Of a stretch of 43,902 nt of DNA, positions 1 to 7,215 are shown piece after piece. The translations under genes and the position numbers were made by a program. The notes under the pieces are model-generated. The model saw only the letters and a list, made by a program, of their open reading frames with translations, was not told where the DNA came from and did no database searches. The DNA is from a bacterium (GTDB lineage Bacteria > Arandabacterota > Arandabacteria > Arandabacterales > Arandabacteraceae): contig JALGWN010000011.1 in the NCBI GenBank assembly GCA_025774115.1, forward strand, positions 1 through 43,902. The letters are read 5' to 3'. Every line of letters begins with the position of its first letter. The stretch's first letter is position 1.

Positions 1-726
1 TACGATGCCGGAGAAAATCACAGCGGGATCGCCCGATACCAGCAACACATGAAGCAGCCCGTCATCGAGTCTGGCCTTCGGCACTATCTTGAGACCGTAG
101 CCATAGAAAGGAGTCTTGGTGAAAATCAGTGAAACCGCTTCCCGGACTCGGACGGTTTTGCCGTCGAGATCCACGGAAGCATCTTTCCCTTTGTAACCTC
201 CGAATACCAGCGTGGCCGTGGCCCTGAAGTAGGCGTCGAAGCCCCTCACTCCTTGGGCCAGGAGCTTCCTGCGTTCGCTCAGAGCACGGCCTTCGAATCC
301 CACGCTGGCCAGGAGGCCTTTCCTCTTTTCATCCACCAGCATGAGGTCCATTGTATGGACCCGCCCGCGCTTTATCTTCTCGGCGATCTTGGTCCGGGAC
401 CTCGGGAGTCTGAGCGTATTGCGCCAGGCGTTACCGGATCCCATGGGCAGGTACGACAAAACCGTGTCGCTGTCTCCGGCGTTTATGATGTCCGAAAGCG
501 TGCCGTCTCCGCCGGCCACCACAAGCACATCGACACGATCCGCTATGTCGAGCGCGCAGTCCCGGAGTTGCTGAGGAGATGCGGTGTCCCAGCCCGCCAC
601 AACGGTATCGTCCCCGAGTATACCCGCGCATCGCCTGACCACGCGCCGCTTGGTATCGATGCCTGCCCGGCCCGCGGAAGGGTTCACGATGATCCCATAG
701 CGTGTTCTGCTTTTCGATTCGGCCAT
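1..726 (-). CDS. Diacylglycerol kinase-family lipid kinase (3' end cut by window)
   Basis: Read on the minus strand from an ATG at 726-724, the frame stays open for 242 codons to the window edge, so the C-terminus is missing. Residues 72-76 are the GGDGT nucleotide-binding motif of the DAGK catalytic domain. It is followed by a PMGSGNAWRNTL block (94-105) equivalent to the GTGN loop of YegS/DgkB/LCB5-type kinases. The N-terminal 'GIIVNPSAGR' strand is also typical. The family phosphorylates diacylglycerol, sphingoid or related lipid alcohols with ATP at the inner membrane face; the substrate cannot be told from sequence. A GAGGAG site lies just before the ATG, and the stop of the methyltransferase gene lies 14 bp upstream, so the two are probably co-transcribed. 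The fold call is firm; the substrate is open. Confidence 0.88.
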   Translation of the reverse strand, partial: MAESKSRTRYGIIVNPSAGRAGIDTKRRVVRRCAGILGDDTVVAGWDTASPQQLRDCALDIADRVDVLVVAGGDGTLSDIINAGDSDTVLSYLPMGSGNAWRNTLRLPRSRTKIAEKIKRGRVHTMDLMLVDEKRKGLLASVGFEGRALSERRKLLAQGVRGFDAYFRATATLVFGGYKGKDASVDLDGKTVRVREAVSLIFTKTPFYGYGLKIVPKARLDDGLLHVLLVSGDPAVIFSGIV

Positions 727-740
727 GCTATCAGGGCTCC

Positions 741-1517
741 TCACATCCGGCGAATAATCGCGATCGGCCGGTCGATACGTTCGGCTTGCTCAATGGGTTT
801 AGTGAAATCCCAGTTATTCCACCAGCCGATGAACTCGAAGGCCTGCGACTTCTCGACCAGAAGGAGAAACTCCTGGGGCAGTATCACCCTAACGATGTCG
901 GTGCTCTCGAGCGCCAACTTCTTACCGCCGTCATCCACTTGCGCCGTCAAGATGTGGCGCGCCAGCTGTTCCGCGCGATCAGCGACCTCAAGGTTGAACT
1001 GGACGCTTATCTTCACGCCCTCTTTCTCTATGGTCCAAGTCTGGTCGGTTCGGGGTGCTGTGCACCATTCGAAGTTTATGCACCAGTCCAGGAAGTAGAG
1101 GCCTCCGGGCTTGAGAGCGCGGGCCACGCTGTCGAGATGACGCAGCATGTCCGGTGTTGACTGCACATAGAGCGAGCCGCACATTATGAAGACGAAATCC
1201 ACTTCGTAGGGGAGCGAGAAATCGCGCATGTCTCCGAGCTCCAGCCGGGGCCGGAGGCCCAGAGTCTCGGCCCTGTCGGTGACATAGGCTATCATGTTGG
1301 GGTTTATGTCGAGACCTGCATACTCATAGCCGCGACGCGCGAGTTCCTTCATATGGGGGGCAACCCCACAGGAGAGTTCGAGAACCCGGCGGACCGGAAT
1401 TCGCGAGAACCGACGGAAAGCGTCTTCGAAGAGATCGACCTCCGCGGCTATGTCCCTGAATGAGAAGCCCAGGTCGTAGTATCGTGGATGGTCGTAGAGA
1501 CCGGTGGATTCAGGCAA
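741..1517 (-). CDS. Class I SAM-dependent methyltransferase
   Basis: 258 residues starting at TTG, placed 7 nt after a GGGAGG ribosome site. Residues 45-55 (VLELSCGVAPH) are motif I of the Rossmann methyltransferase fold, with Cys-Gly in place of the more common Gly-x-Gly. 'GLDINPNMI' around residue 70 supplies the acidic residue that contacts the SAM ribose. A 'LGDMRDFSLPYEVDFV' block (motifs II/III) and 'LKPGGLYFLD' follow. This matches small soluble Methyltransf_11/25-type enzymes. The substrate is unknown. It sits 14 bp before the lipid kinase and 38 bp after the secreted-protein gene on the same strand, so a small lipid or envelope role is possible but unproven. Confidence 0.85.
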   Translation of the reverse strand: MPESTGLYDHPRYYDLGFSFRDIAAEVDLFEDAFRRFSRIPVRRVLELSCGVAPHMKELARRGYEYAGLDINPNMIAYVTDRAETLGLRPRLELGDMRDFSLPYEVDFVFIMCGSLYVQSTPDMLRHLDSVARALKPGGLYFLDWCINFEWCTAPRTDQTWTIEKEGVKISVQFNLEVADRAEQLARHILTAQVDDGGKKLALESTDIVRVILPQEFLLLVEKSQAFEFIGWWNNWDFTKPIEQAERIDRPIAIIRRM

Positions 1518-1555
1518 TCGATTGCCTCCCGGTAAGGCGCTGTGTCGGGCCCAGG

Positions 1556-2410
1556 CTATCTGTACATTGACTTTACCCTGCCCCAGGTGGTGGGCTCGGT
1601 GCTGGGCCCGTTGCAGTCAAGGGCGATCTTGAAGACGAGCTCCACAAAGCCGTACGTGGAGCCCTCCGCGGTGGTGTCCAGTCCATCCGGAAAGCCCTGG
1701 GGGGGGCAGTATTCGAAGTCCACCCCGTAGTAGCCCGTATGAATATTGTCATAGTGGCTTGAATAAGGTCTCGGGTAAACGGCCGGCAGACAGCCCAGAT
1801 CGTGCATCACGCACGCATCCCGGAGCGGCCAGCTTATGTTATCGAAACCCCACGCAGGGTAGATGCTGTCCGAGCCGATGTGTCTTGCTATCAGCAGAAA
1901 GCGCGGGCTCGACTGGCCGGGCTCGGTGGAGCAGTCGGTGAGGATAACCGCTGGGCTTACGACAATATTGTTCCAACTGAAGTGGGTTTCGTAGGGTTGG
2001 CTGTTCCAGAGGGCATCGCCGACCGGGCATCCAAACTCATCGGAGCAGTAGATCTCGAACTCAACCGTGAACAGCCCCGGATACGTAGTACCGTAACCGG
2101 CGAAGTCGATGAAACTGAAGCCTGTCAAATCATGGCAATCGCCCGGATCGCATGCGGTAATCGCCCCCATCGGTGAATCCCCCACGGTGAAGTACTGGCC
2201 TATGATATCGCCGACCGACCAGCCGGAGAAGCCCCAGAACCAAGAGAAAGTGGTGCAGGGAATGTAGTAATAGTACTGGAGGTTGCATCCGGCAAGCGGT
2301 TCCAGACCGAAATCCTCTTTCATTTTGAAGGGGGTTTTCTCAATAGCTCCCGCAACGGCGGCATGGCCCAGTAACGCTAGCGTCAATACAACGATTGCGA
2401 TCCTTTTCAT
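1556..2410 (-). CDS. Secreted protein of unknown function
   Basis: 284 residues. The first 22 form a clear Sec signal peptide (basic MKR, then a hydrophobic run, then AVAGA). The mature part is rich in Cys, Tyr, Trp, Gly and Asp with repeated 'CDPGDCHDL' and 'CSDEFGCPVGD' type patterns, which suggests a disulfide-stabilised beta-rich extracellular domain. The last residues (PTTWGRVKSMYR) resemble the short Trp-Gly-(K/R)-x-x-(Y/F)-R tails shared by many secreted proteins of Eisenbacteria/Krumholzibacteria-type genomes; this is recalled, not searched. A perfect AGGAGG lies 6 nt before the ATG. I do not recognise a named domain. Confidence 0.75.
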   Translation of the reverse strand: MKRIAIVVLTLALLGHAAVAGAIEKTPFKMKEDFGLEPLAGCNLQYYYYIPCTTFSWFWGFSGWSVGDIIGQYFTVGDSPMGAITACDPGDCHDLTGFSFIDFAGYGTTYPGLFTVEFEIYCSDEFGCPVGDALWNSQPYETHFSWNNIVVSPAVILTDCSTEPGQSSPRFLLIARHIGSDSIYPAWGFDNISWPLRDACVMHDLGCLPAVYPRPYSSHYDNIHTGYYGVDFEYCPPQGFPDGLDTTAEGSTYGFVELVFKIALDCNGPSTEPTTWGRVKSMYR

Positions 2411-2436
2411 GTCATTCCTCCTCTGAAAGCGCCCGG

Positions 2437-2445
2437 ATCATAACA
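2437..2445 (-). promoter_or_regulatory. Extended -10 promoter candidate for the secreted-protein gene
   Basis: On the minus strand this reads TGT-TATGAT, an extended -10 element. It would start transcription near 2430, about 20 nt before the AGGAGG/ATG of the gene starting at 2410. No good -35 hexamer is paired with it, as expected for the extended -10 class. Just upstream (toward thyX) lies a GC-rich stem followed by GGGTTTTTG that may terminate the thyX transcript. Confidence 0.4.
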
Positions 2446-2509
2446 CAGATCCGTAACACTTGCGAACAAAAACCCAGGTTCCCGTCCGGGCAAGGCATCA
2501 CCCCCGGGC

Positions 2510-3139
2510 CTACGACGTCTCCGGCAGTCGTTGCTCGACAAACTCCTCCTCCGTCACTTCCAGGTCGAAGAAAACGTTCGGGGCTTGCTGTTTCATAAGC
2601 CTGAGTATTTTGACAGCCAGACGCCGGACCTCCCACTGGGCCTGTTTGGAACCACGGGTCAGCATGACGTGTCTCAGTTCGCGGAAGTTGGCGCTCATTA
2701 CGATTTCACTGGATGCGGCATTTGGCATAACGAATCGGGCGTCCTCCTTAGGTATGCCGAGATCGATGAGCCGGATGTACGCGTCCCTTGAAGCGGATAC
2801 GAAGCCGTCAAACACACGCATGGCTTCTTGATTCGCCCGGATGGAGGGAGGCACAACAAAGTCGGCCTCGCGTTCTTTGACATAGCGCTGAGATTTTTGG
2901 GAGAAAGAACACAGGCGATGTCTTACCAGCTGGTGTGTGGCCGCCCGGGAGATGCCGGAGACACGGAAGGTGGCATATGCGTGCTCGAGGACGGATAGAT
3001 GTCCCCTGGATATCAACATACGAAGGAACCTGGAGGCGCTTCCACCGGAGATGCGATCCTGGGACATGTAACAGGTTCTGCCCGCTCTCTCTATCAGCTT
3101 CTCAGCATCGGGGGTGACGGCCAGGAGCTCAACTTCCAT
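2510..3139 (-). CDS. thyX: Flavin-dependent thymidylate synthase ThyX
   Basis: 209 residues, a normal length for ThyX. Residues 73-86 (RHRLCSFSQKSQRY) contain the signature RHR-x4-S-x2-RY region that binds FAD and dUMP. The enzyme methylates dUMP to dTMP using methylenetetrahydrofolate and NAD(P)H through FAD, replacing ThyA. The ATG lies inside the last codons of the upstream thioredoxin-fold lipoprotein gene (11-bp overlap), so the two are translated from one message. No thyA is seen in the window. Confidence 0.95.
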   Translation of the reverse strand: MEVELLAVTPDAEKLIERAGRTCYMSQDRISGGSASRFLRMLISRGHLSVLEHAYATFRVSGISRAATHQLVRHRLCSFSQKSQRYVKEREADFVVPPSIRANQEAMRVFDGFVSASRDAYIRLIDLGIPKEDARFVMPNAASSEIVMSANFRELRHVMLTRGSKQAQWEVRRLAVKILRLMKQQAPNVFFDLEVTEEEFVEQRLPETS

Positions 3140-3998
3140 CGGTTCCGCCCCTGTTAAGGCTGTCGAGCATTAGTCTGGCAAAGGGTGCGAAATCGCCGTC
3201 ATCGAATGCCTCGAGATAGGCTTCATAGATCCCAGTGGCGACTTTGTAGTAGCTTGCCCTCTGGTAGCAGACCCCTGCAAGGACCCGCGCATGCTCGCTT
3301 CGCTCGCCCTCTGCGAACCTCTCAGCAAAAATGCGGAATCTCCGGCCGGCTTCTCTGTACTTGCCGCAAAGCATATAGGCTTCAGCCATTGAGTACTCGG
3401 CCTCTTCTATAGTCTCCGGCTCCGCATCCTGGTCAACGCGGGTTGCCCTATCGAATCTTATCAGGGCTGCCTCGTACATACCCATCTCGAGCAGTAGCCT
3501 GCCGAATTCCATGAGGAAGGCGGGATCTTCGGAAAAGGACTCCTCCTGGCGGAATGTCCTCGAGAGTCTCTCCTTGGATTGCCGCACCGCGGTAAGCCGA
3601 CCGAGAAACTCATCGGGGCTGTGATAGCCTATCATCCGTCCGAGCTCGCCGCCATAGGCATCCGTGAGTACGATTGTGGGATAAACCACTATACCGAATT
3701 CCCTCTGAAAAGTGGTGTCGTCCGGCGCCTCAACCGCCACGCACTTGACCGCACTGAGAGACTCAACGACTGCCGGGTTCACATACAGGCTTTCTCTCAT
3801 CAGCGCCGACCACGGGCACCATGAGGCCTCGAAGCTTATGAGTATCATGTCCCCGGTCTCCTCGGCTGCCGTCCGTGCCTCCTCAAAGGAACCATACCAG
3901 GACAAAGCGGCAGCACCTTCGAGCGGAGCTTCCTGCTTGGAGCCGCAAGCTCCCGAGAGAACCGCCAAGAAAACTGTGAGTAGCAATCTAAACTTCAT
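3129..3998 (-). CDS. Thioredoxin-fold lipoprotein with TPR-like C-terminal half
   Basis: 289 residues. A lipoprotein signal ends in LSGAC (14-18), so the mature protein should be anchored by lipidated Cys18. Residues ~35-150 form a thioredoxin-like domain ('MILISFEASWCPWS' then 'VVYPTIVLTD' with the cis-Pro). The active-site position reads WCPWS (60-64): the first Cys is kept but the second is Ser, so a normal dithiol reaction is not possible and a monothiol, isomerase-like or binding role is more likely. The C-terminal half is helical and Ala/Tyr-rich with TPR-like pairs ('EAEYSMAEAYMLCGKYREA'). It overlaps the thyX start by 11 bp. A family close to DUF255/thioredoxin_7 proteins is likely. 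Confidence 0.8.
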   Translation of the reverse strand: MKFRLLLTVFLAVLSGACGSKQEAPLEGAAALSWYGSFEEARTAAEETGDMILISFEASWCPWSALMRESLYVNPAVVESLSAVKCVAVEAPDDTTFQREFGIVVYPTIVLTDAYGGELGRMIGYHSPDEFLGRLTAVRQSKERLSRTFRQEESFSEDPAFLMEFGRLLLEMGMYEAALIRFDRATRVDQDAEPETIEEAEYSMAEAYMLCGKYREAGRRFRIFAERFAEGERSEHARVLAGVCYQRASYYKVATGIYEAYLEAFDDGDFAPFARLMLDSLNRGGTDGS

Positions 3999-4027
3999 GT
4001 CCCACCACTTTCAAGCCGTTATACTAG

Positions 4028-4055
4028 ATGATAGGAAAAATCGATCCTAAGTCAA
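4028..4055 (-). promoter_or_regulatory. Sigma-70-type promoter for the lipoprotein-thyX operon
   Basis: On the minus strand: TTGACT at 4055-4050, a 16-bp spacer, then TATCAT at 4033-4028. The predicted start is near 4021, giving a leader of about 23 nt before the ATG at 3998. It faces away from the PilZ gene, so the 126-bp gap is a divergent promoter region. Confidence 0.5.
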
Positions 4056-4092
4056 TGGTAAAGGAAAACTCTTGCAGGGGAAAGACTGCGCT

Positions 4093-4104
4093 GGTAATAT
4101 TACC
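4093..4104. promoter_or_regulatory. 12-bp perfect palindrome upstream of the PilZ gene
   Basis: GGTAATATTACC is its own reverse complement. It sits about 10 bp before the AAGGAGG ribosome site of the PilZ gene, where an operator or the -10 region would be. The position and symmetry suit a dimeric regulator, but one 12-bp match alone is weak evidence. Confidence 0.3.
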
Positions 4105-4124
4105 GCACCGCAAGGAGGAAAGAA

Positions 4125-4505
4125 ATGGCCAAGAAGGAGAGAAGGAAACACAAGCGGGCGTCGCTGGAGCTTCCCCTGGATGTCGCGGATCCGGCGGCCA
4201 AGGGACAGACCATAAAAGCCAAGACCGTGAATCTTAGCGCGGGCGGCTTCTATTGCGAAGTGCCGTTTCATGTTCCGGTCCTCACGAAGCTCAGGGTTTC
4301 CATGGCTATACCGATAAGAGACGCCCGAGGCCGTGAAGAGGATCATGCCGTCACGTGCGAAGGCACCGTGGTGCGTACTGTACCGGAGAAGCCCAGCCAG
4401 GATGTGAAGACCTATGAGATCGGCTGCTTCTTCACCGACATAGATGACTACGATCGTCTCGTAATAGAGCAGTACCTGGCGGAACGGGTTCTGTCCGAGT
4501 CCTAA
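4125..4505 (+). CDS. PilZ domain c-di-GMP-binding protein
   Basis: 126 residues, a single-domain PilZ protein. The N-terminal basic block RRKHKR (6-11) supplies the RxxxR part of the binding motif, and 'NLSAGG' (around residue 36) matches (D/N)xSxxG; both are needed for c-di-GMP. 'YEIGCFFTDID' near the C-terminus is the usual closing strand. Such proteins pass c-di-GMP signals to motility, pili or polysaccharide systems. A strong AAGGAGG lies just before the ATG. It is the first gene of the plus-strand signalling locus that continues with CheA. Confidence 0.9.
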   Translation: MAKKERRKHKRASLELPLDVADPAAKGQTIKAKTVNLSAGGFYCEVPFHVPVLTKLRVSMAIPIRDARGREEDHAVTCEGTVVRTVPEKPSQDVKTYEIGCFFTDIDDYDRLVIEQYLAERVLSES

Positions 4506-4518
4506 ACCCCTCAGGGGT
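4506..4518 (+). terminator. Small hairpin after the PilZ gene
   Basis: ACCCC-TCA-GGGGT, a 5-bp stem with a 3-nt loop directly after the PilZ stop. No U-run follows, so it may be only a weak attenuator or mRNA end-protecting hairpin before the CheA gene. Confidence 0.25.
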
Positions 4519-4625
4519 CTTCACACCGATCAAGACCTCCCCGAAGTGTGCCGATCATTCCAATGAGCCGGCATGCTACCGGAACGGTTTTCCATACCCG
4601 GCAAACCAGCGGATGGGGAGGCTCG

Positions 4626-7151
4626 ATGACAGAAGATCCTATGGCCCGAATGAAGCAAGACTTCATCGCGGACGCCTCCGATACCGTAGAGAAAGTTTCG
4701 CACAGTCTCTCGGCGCTTGATCCCGAACAGTCACCGTCCAGGTCGCAGGTTGATTGGCTGTTCCGGACGGTTCACTCTCTCAAAGGTACCTCAGGCATGT
4801 TCGCGCTCCATGAGGTCTCCACCCTTGCGGGTTCGGTGGAGGACTTACTTGAGGTGGCCAGATCCGGAACCGGTGAGATCGACGGCGCAATACTGGAGAT
4901 TTTGGTGGAGGCATTCGACGAGCTGGCGATCCTGCTTCAGCGGGGGAGAGGAGAGGATGTTCAATCGCGTTGGGAGGGGGTGAGAGCCGATCTTGTGCGA
5001 ATGACTCAAGCGCTGTCCGGCCGGCTTGCAGCCGGGGAGCCTGGTGAGCGTGACGGCTCTCTATCGGGGCTTCCGGCCGATCTTAAGATAATGCTCAGCT
5101 CTGGTGAGCTCGCCACAATCGAAAAGCGGGTAGAACAGGGCAACCGCATCGTGAAGATGACCTTTGACTTCGGCACCGATGCGCCGTTGGATCATGAAGA
5201 GGTGGTTCTCCGGCGACTTCAACGAGCAGGGGAGATAATCACAATACTTCCGCCGGAAAACGGCGGTACAGACGGCGGCAGGACAGTCTTGACGCTGGTT
5301 TATTCCCAGGGTCACAGTGGTGCCGATACCGACGACGATTTCAAGGACACTGTGTCGGCTTATGGTGCGACAGTCACGGATATCACGCCGAGGAAGCAAG
5401 CCGCTCTCACACAAGACTCGGAGCCTCCCCTCACGCCGTCGTTCGAACGTGAGGCCTCCTCCGGCGGATCCCCGGTACAGCGGGCGTCGCTGGCCGTCAA
5501 GGTCGAAATCGGTGTGCTTGACACCATGCTGAACACGGTGTCGGAGCTCTATTCGGTAAGGTTGGGCCTGCTTGGGGTTGCCAAGAGGCTTCCACATACC
5601 GATGCAACCAGGAGGCTTCGTGACGACCTGCTCAAGTTGGGTTTGATTCTAAACAACAGAGTCGGTGCCCTTGAGGAATCCATAGTAGAGGTACGATTGG
5701 TGCCGGTCTCCATCCTCTTCGAGCGCTATAGAGGTGAAGTCAGGCGACTTGCACGGCACTCGGGCAAGAAGGTCGAGCTGGAGTTCGAGGGTGAGGCCAC
5801 TCGAATCGATAGGGCAATGCTTGACAATCTGCACAATCCGCTTCTGCACATCATAAGGAACGCTGTTGACCATGGAATCGAGCCCACGGCTGAAAGGCAG
5901 TCACGAGGTAAACCGGAAAAGGGCAGGATCGTGCTTCGTGCCAGGCAAGAGGCCAGTCACATTTGTATAGAGGTGGAGGATGACGGTCGCGGTGTCGATG
6001 CGGCAAAGGTGAGACAGAAGTCTTTAGAGAAGGGAATACCACAAGCGGCAATCGCACCACCGCTAAGTCTTATCTTCGAACCCGGCATGAGTACACGCGG
6101 CGGCGTTACCGACCTATCAGGGAGAGGTGTGGGGCTTGATGCCGCCAAGACCAAGATAGACGCGATGAATGGCATGATAACGGTGGACAGCGTTATGGGT
6201 CGGGGTGCCCGTTTCTCCGTCTATGTGCCTTTGACCCTGGCGATATCCAGAGGGGTGCTGGTTGAGGAGAGCGACGTGCCGGCTATAGTGCCTCTGAGGA
6301 GTGTGGTTGAGATTCTTGCCCTCAGGCCGGACCTGCTGAGGGAGATCAGACAGAGTGGGACACTGTTGCACAGAGGTTCGCGGGTGAAGGCGCTAGCCCT
6401 TTCGGAGATGCTAAATGTGTACGATCGCAGAGAAGCGAGATCCGCCGTGGTGCTTGGTATTGGTGAGACACGGCGGGTTCTGGTGGCCCAGAAAGTGGCC
6501 GGGGAGACCGATATTGTGAGCCGCCCGCTTCCTCGGGCTATGGTCGCGCCGGGTTTCATTGCGGGGGCGGCCGAACTCCATGATGGACGCCCCGCTATCA
6601 TAATCCAGCCGGAGGATCTACTGCGTGAACGGACGGTTGCAGAGGCCGGCGGCGCAGACGTTGGCTATCGCTTGCCCGATCCATCATCGGGTAAGGCTTG
6701 GATGGAAGGAAAGTCCGTGCGGTTACTCATCTTCAGCAATGAGAACACTACTTACGGCATAGGGTTGGAGCTTCTCAAGGAGGTTATTACACTGAGATCG
6801 CTGACCGCGATTCCCGTCTTAGGGGATACGTGGCAGGGGATCTTCTTCCACCGCGGGATGTGTCATGGGCTTCTGAGGCTGTCCGGCAGCCGGTCCTCGG
6901 AGTGTGATGTCCGGAGTGCCGCCATCCTTGGCTCACCCGAGCGTTGCGGCGTCGGGATGAATCACATATACGGTAACTTCACGGTCCCTGTTTCAGATAT
7001 TGTCTCAATCCCTGAGAATGATGGTCCCGGCTTGCTCCGCCCATGCGGCATGCTCAGATGGCAGGATCAGGATGTGACCATCCTTGCTGTCGGAACGAGG
7101 TCGGTCGGAGAGCAACATGATCTCCTGAGCGCGACCGGCCGGAAGCGCTAA
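4626..7151 (+). CDS. cheA: CheA-type histidine kinase with two C-terminal CheW-like domains
   Basis: 841 residues from the ATG at 4626, chosen because GGGGAGG stands 5 nt before it and the Hpt domain starts at once; an in-frame ATG at 4548 has no such site. Order: Hpt domain (1-115) with phospho-acceptor His50 in RTVHSLKGTSG; a middle region (180-255); P3 dimerisation helices (~295-365); an HATPase with N-box HIIRNAVDHGIE (408-419), EVEDDGRGVD (449-458) and GRGVGLD (499-505); a first CheW domain (~538-668); then a second CheW-like region (~697-833) that most CheA proteins lack. It autophosphorylates His50 in complexes with methyl-accepting proteins. The receptor gene follows at once. No cheY, cheB or cheR is in view, so its phosphate acceptor could be one of the receiver proteins downstream. 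Confidence 0.92.
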   Translation: MTEDPMARMKQDFIADASDTVEKVSHSLSALDPEQSPSRSQVDWLFRTVHSLKGTSGMFALHEVSTLAGSVEDLLEVARSGTGEIDGAILEILVEAFDELAILLQRGRGEDVQSRWEGVRADLVRMTQALSGRLAAGEPGERDGSLSGLPADLKIMLSSGELATIEKRVEQGNRIVKMTFDFGTDAPLDHEEVVLRRLQRAGEIITILPPENGGTDGGRTVLTLVYSQGHSGADTDDDFKDTVSAYGATVTDITPRKQAALTQDSEPPLTPSFEREASSGGSPVQRASLAVKVEIGVLDTMLNTVSELYSVRLGLLGVAKRLPHTDATRRLRDDLLKLGLILNNRVGALEESIVEVRLVPVSILFERYRGEVRRLARHSGKKVELEFEGEATRIDRAMLDNLHNPLLHIIRNAVDHGIEPTAERQSRGKPEKGRIVLRARQEASHICIEVEDDGRGVDAAKVRQKSLEKGIPQAAIAPPLSLIFEPGMSTRGGVTDLSGRGVGLDAAKTKIDAMNGMITVDSVMGRGARFSVYVPLTLAISRGVLVEESDVPAIVPLRSVVEILALRPDLLREIRQSGTLLHRGSRVKALALSEMLNVYDRREARSAVVLGIGETRRVLVAQKVAGETDIVSRPLPRAMVAPGFIAGAAELHDGRPAIIIQPEDLLRERTVAEAGGADVGYRLPDPSSGKAWMEGKSVRLLIFSNENTTYGIGLELLKEVITLRSLTAIPVLGDTWQGIFFHRGMCHGLLRLSGSRSSECDVRSAAILGSPERCGVGMNHIYGNFTVPVSDIVSIPENDGPGLLRPCGMLRWQDQDVTILAVGTRSVGEQHDLLSATGRKR

Positions 7152-7215
7152 TGCAGGCCGGACGGTCTGACGATAGATAGAAAGAACCTTGTTGTTTTGT
7201 CAAGAGGAGAAGCGA

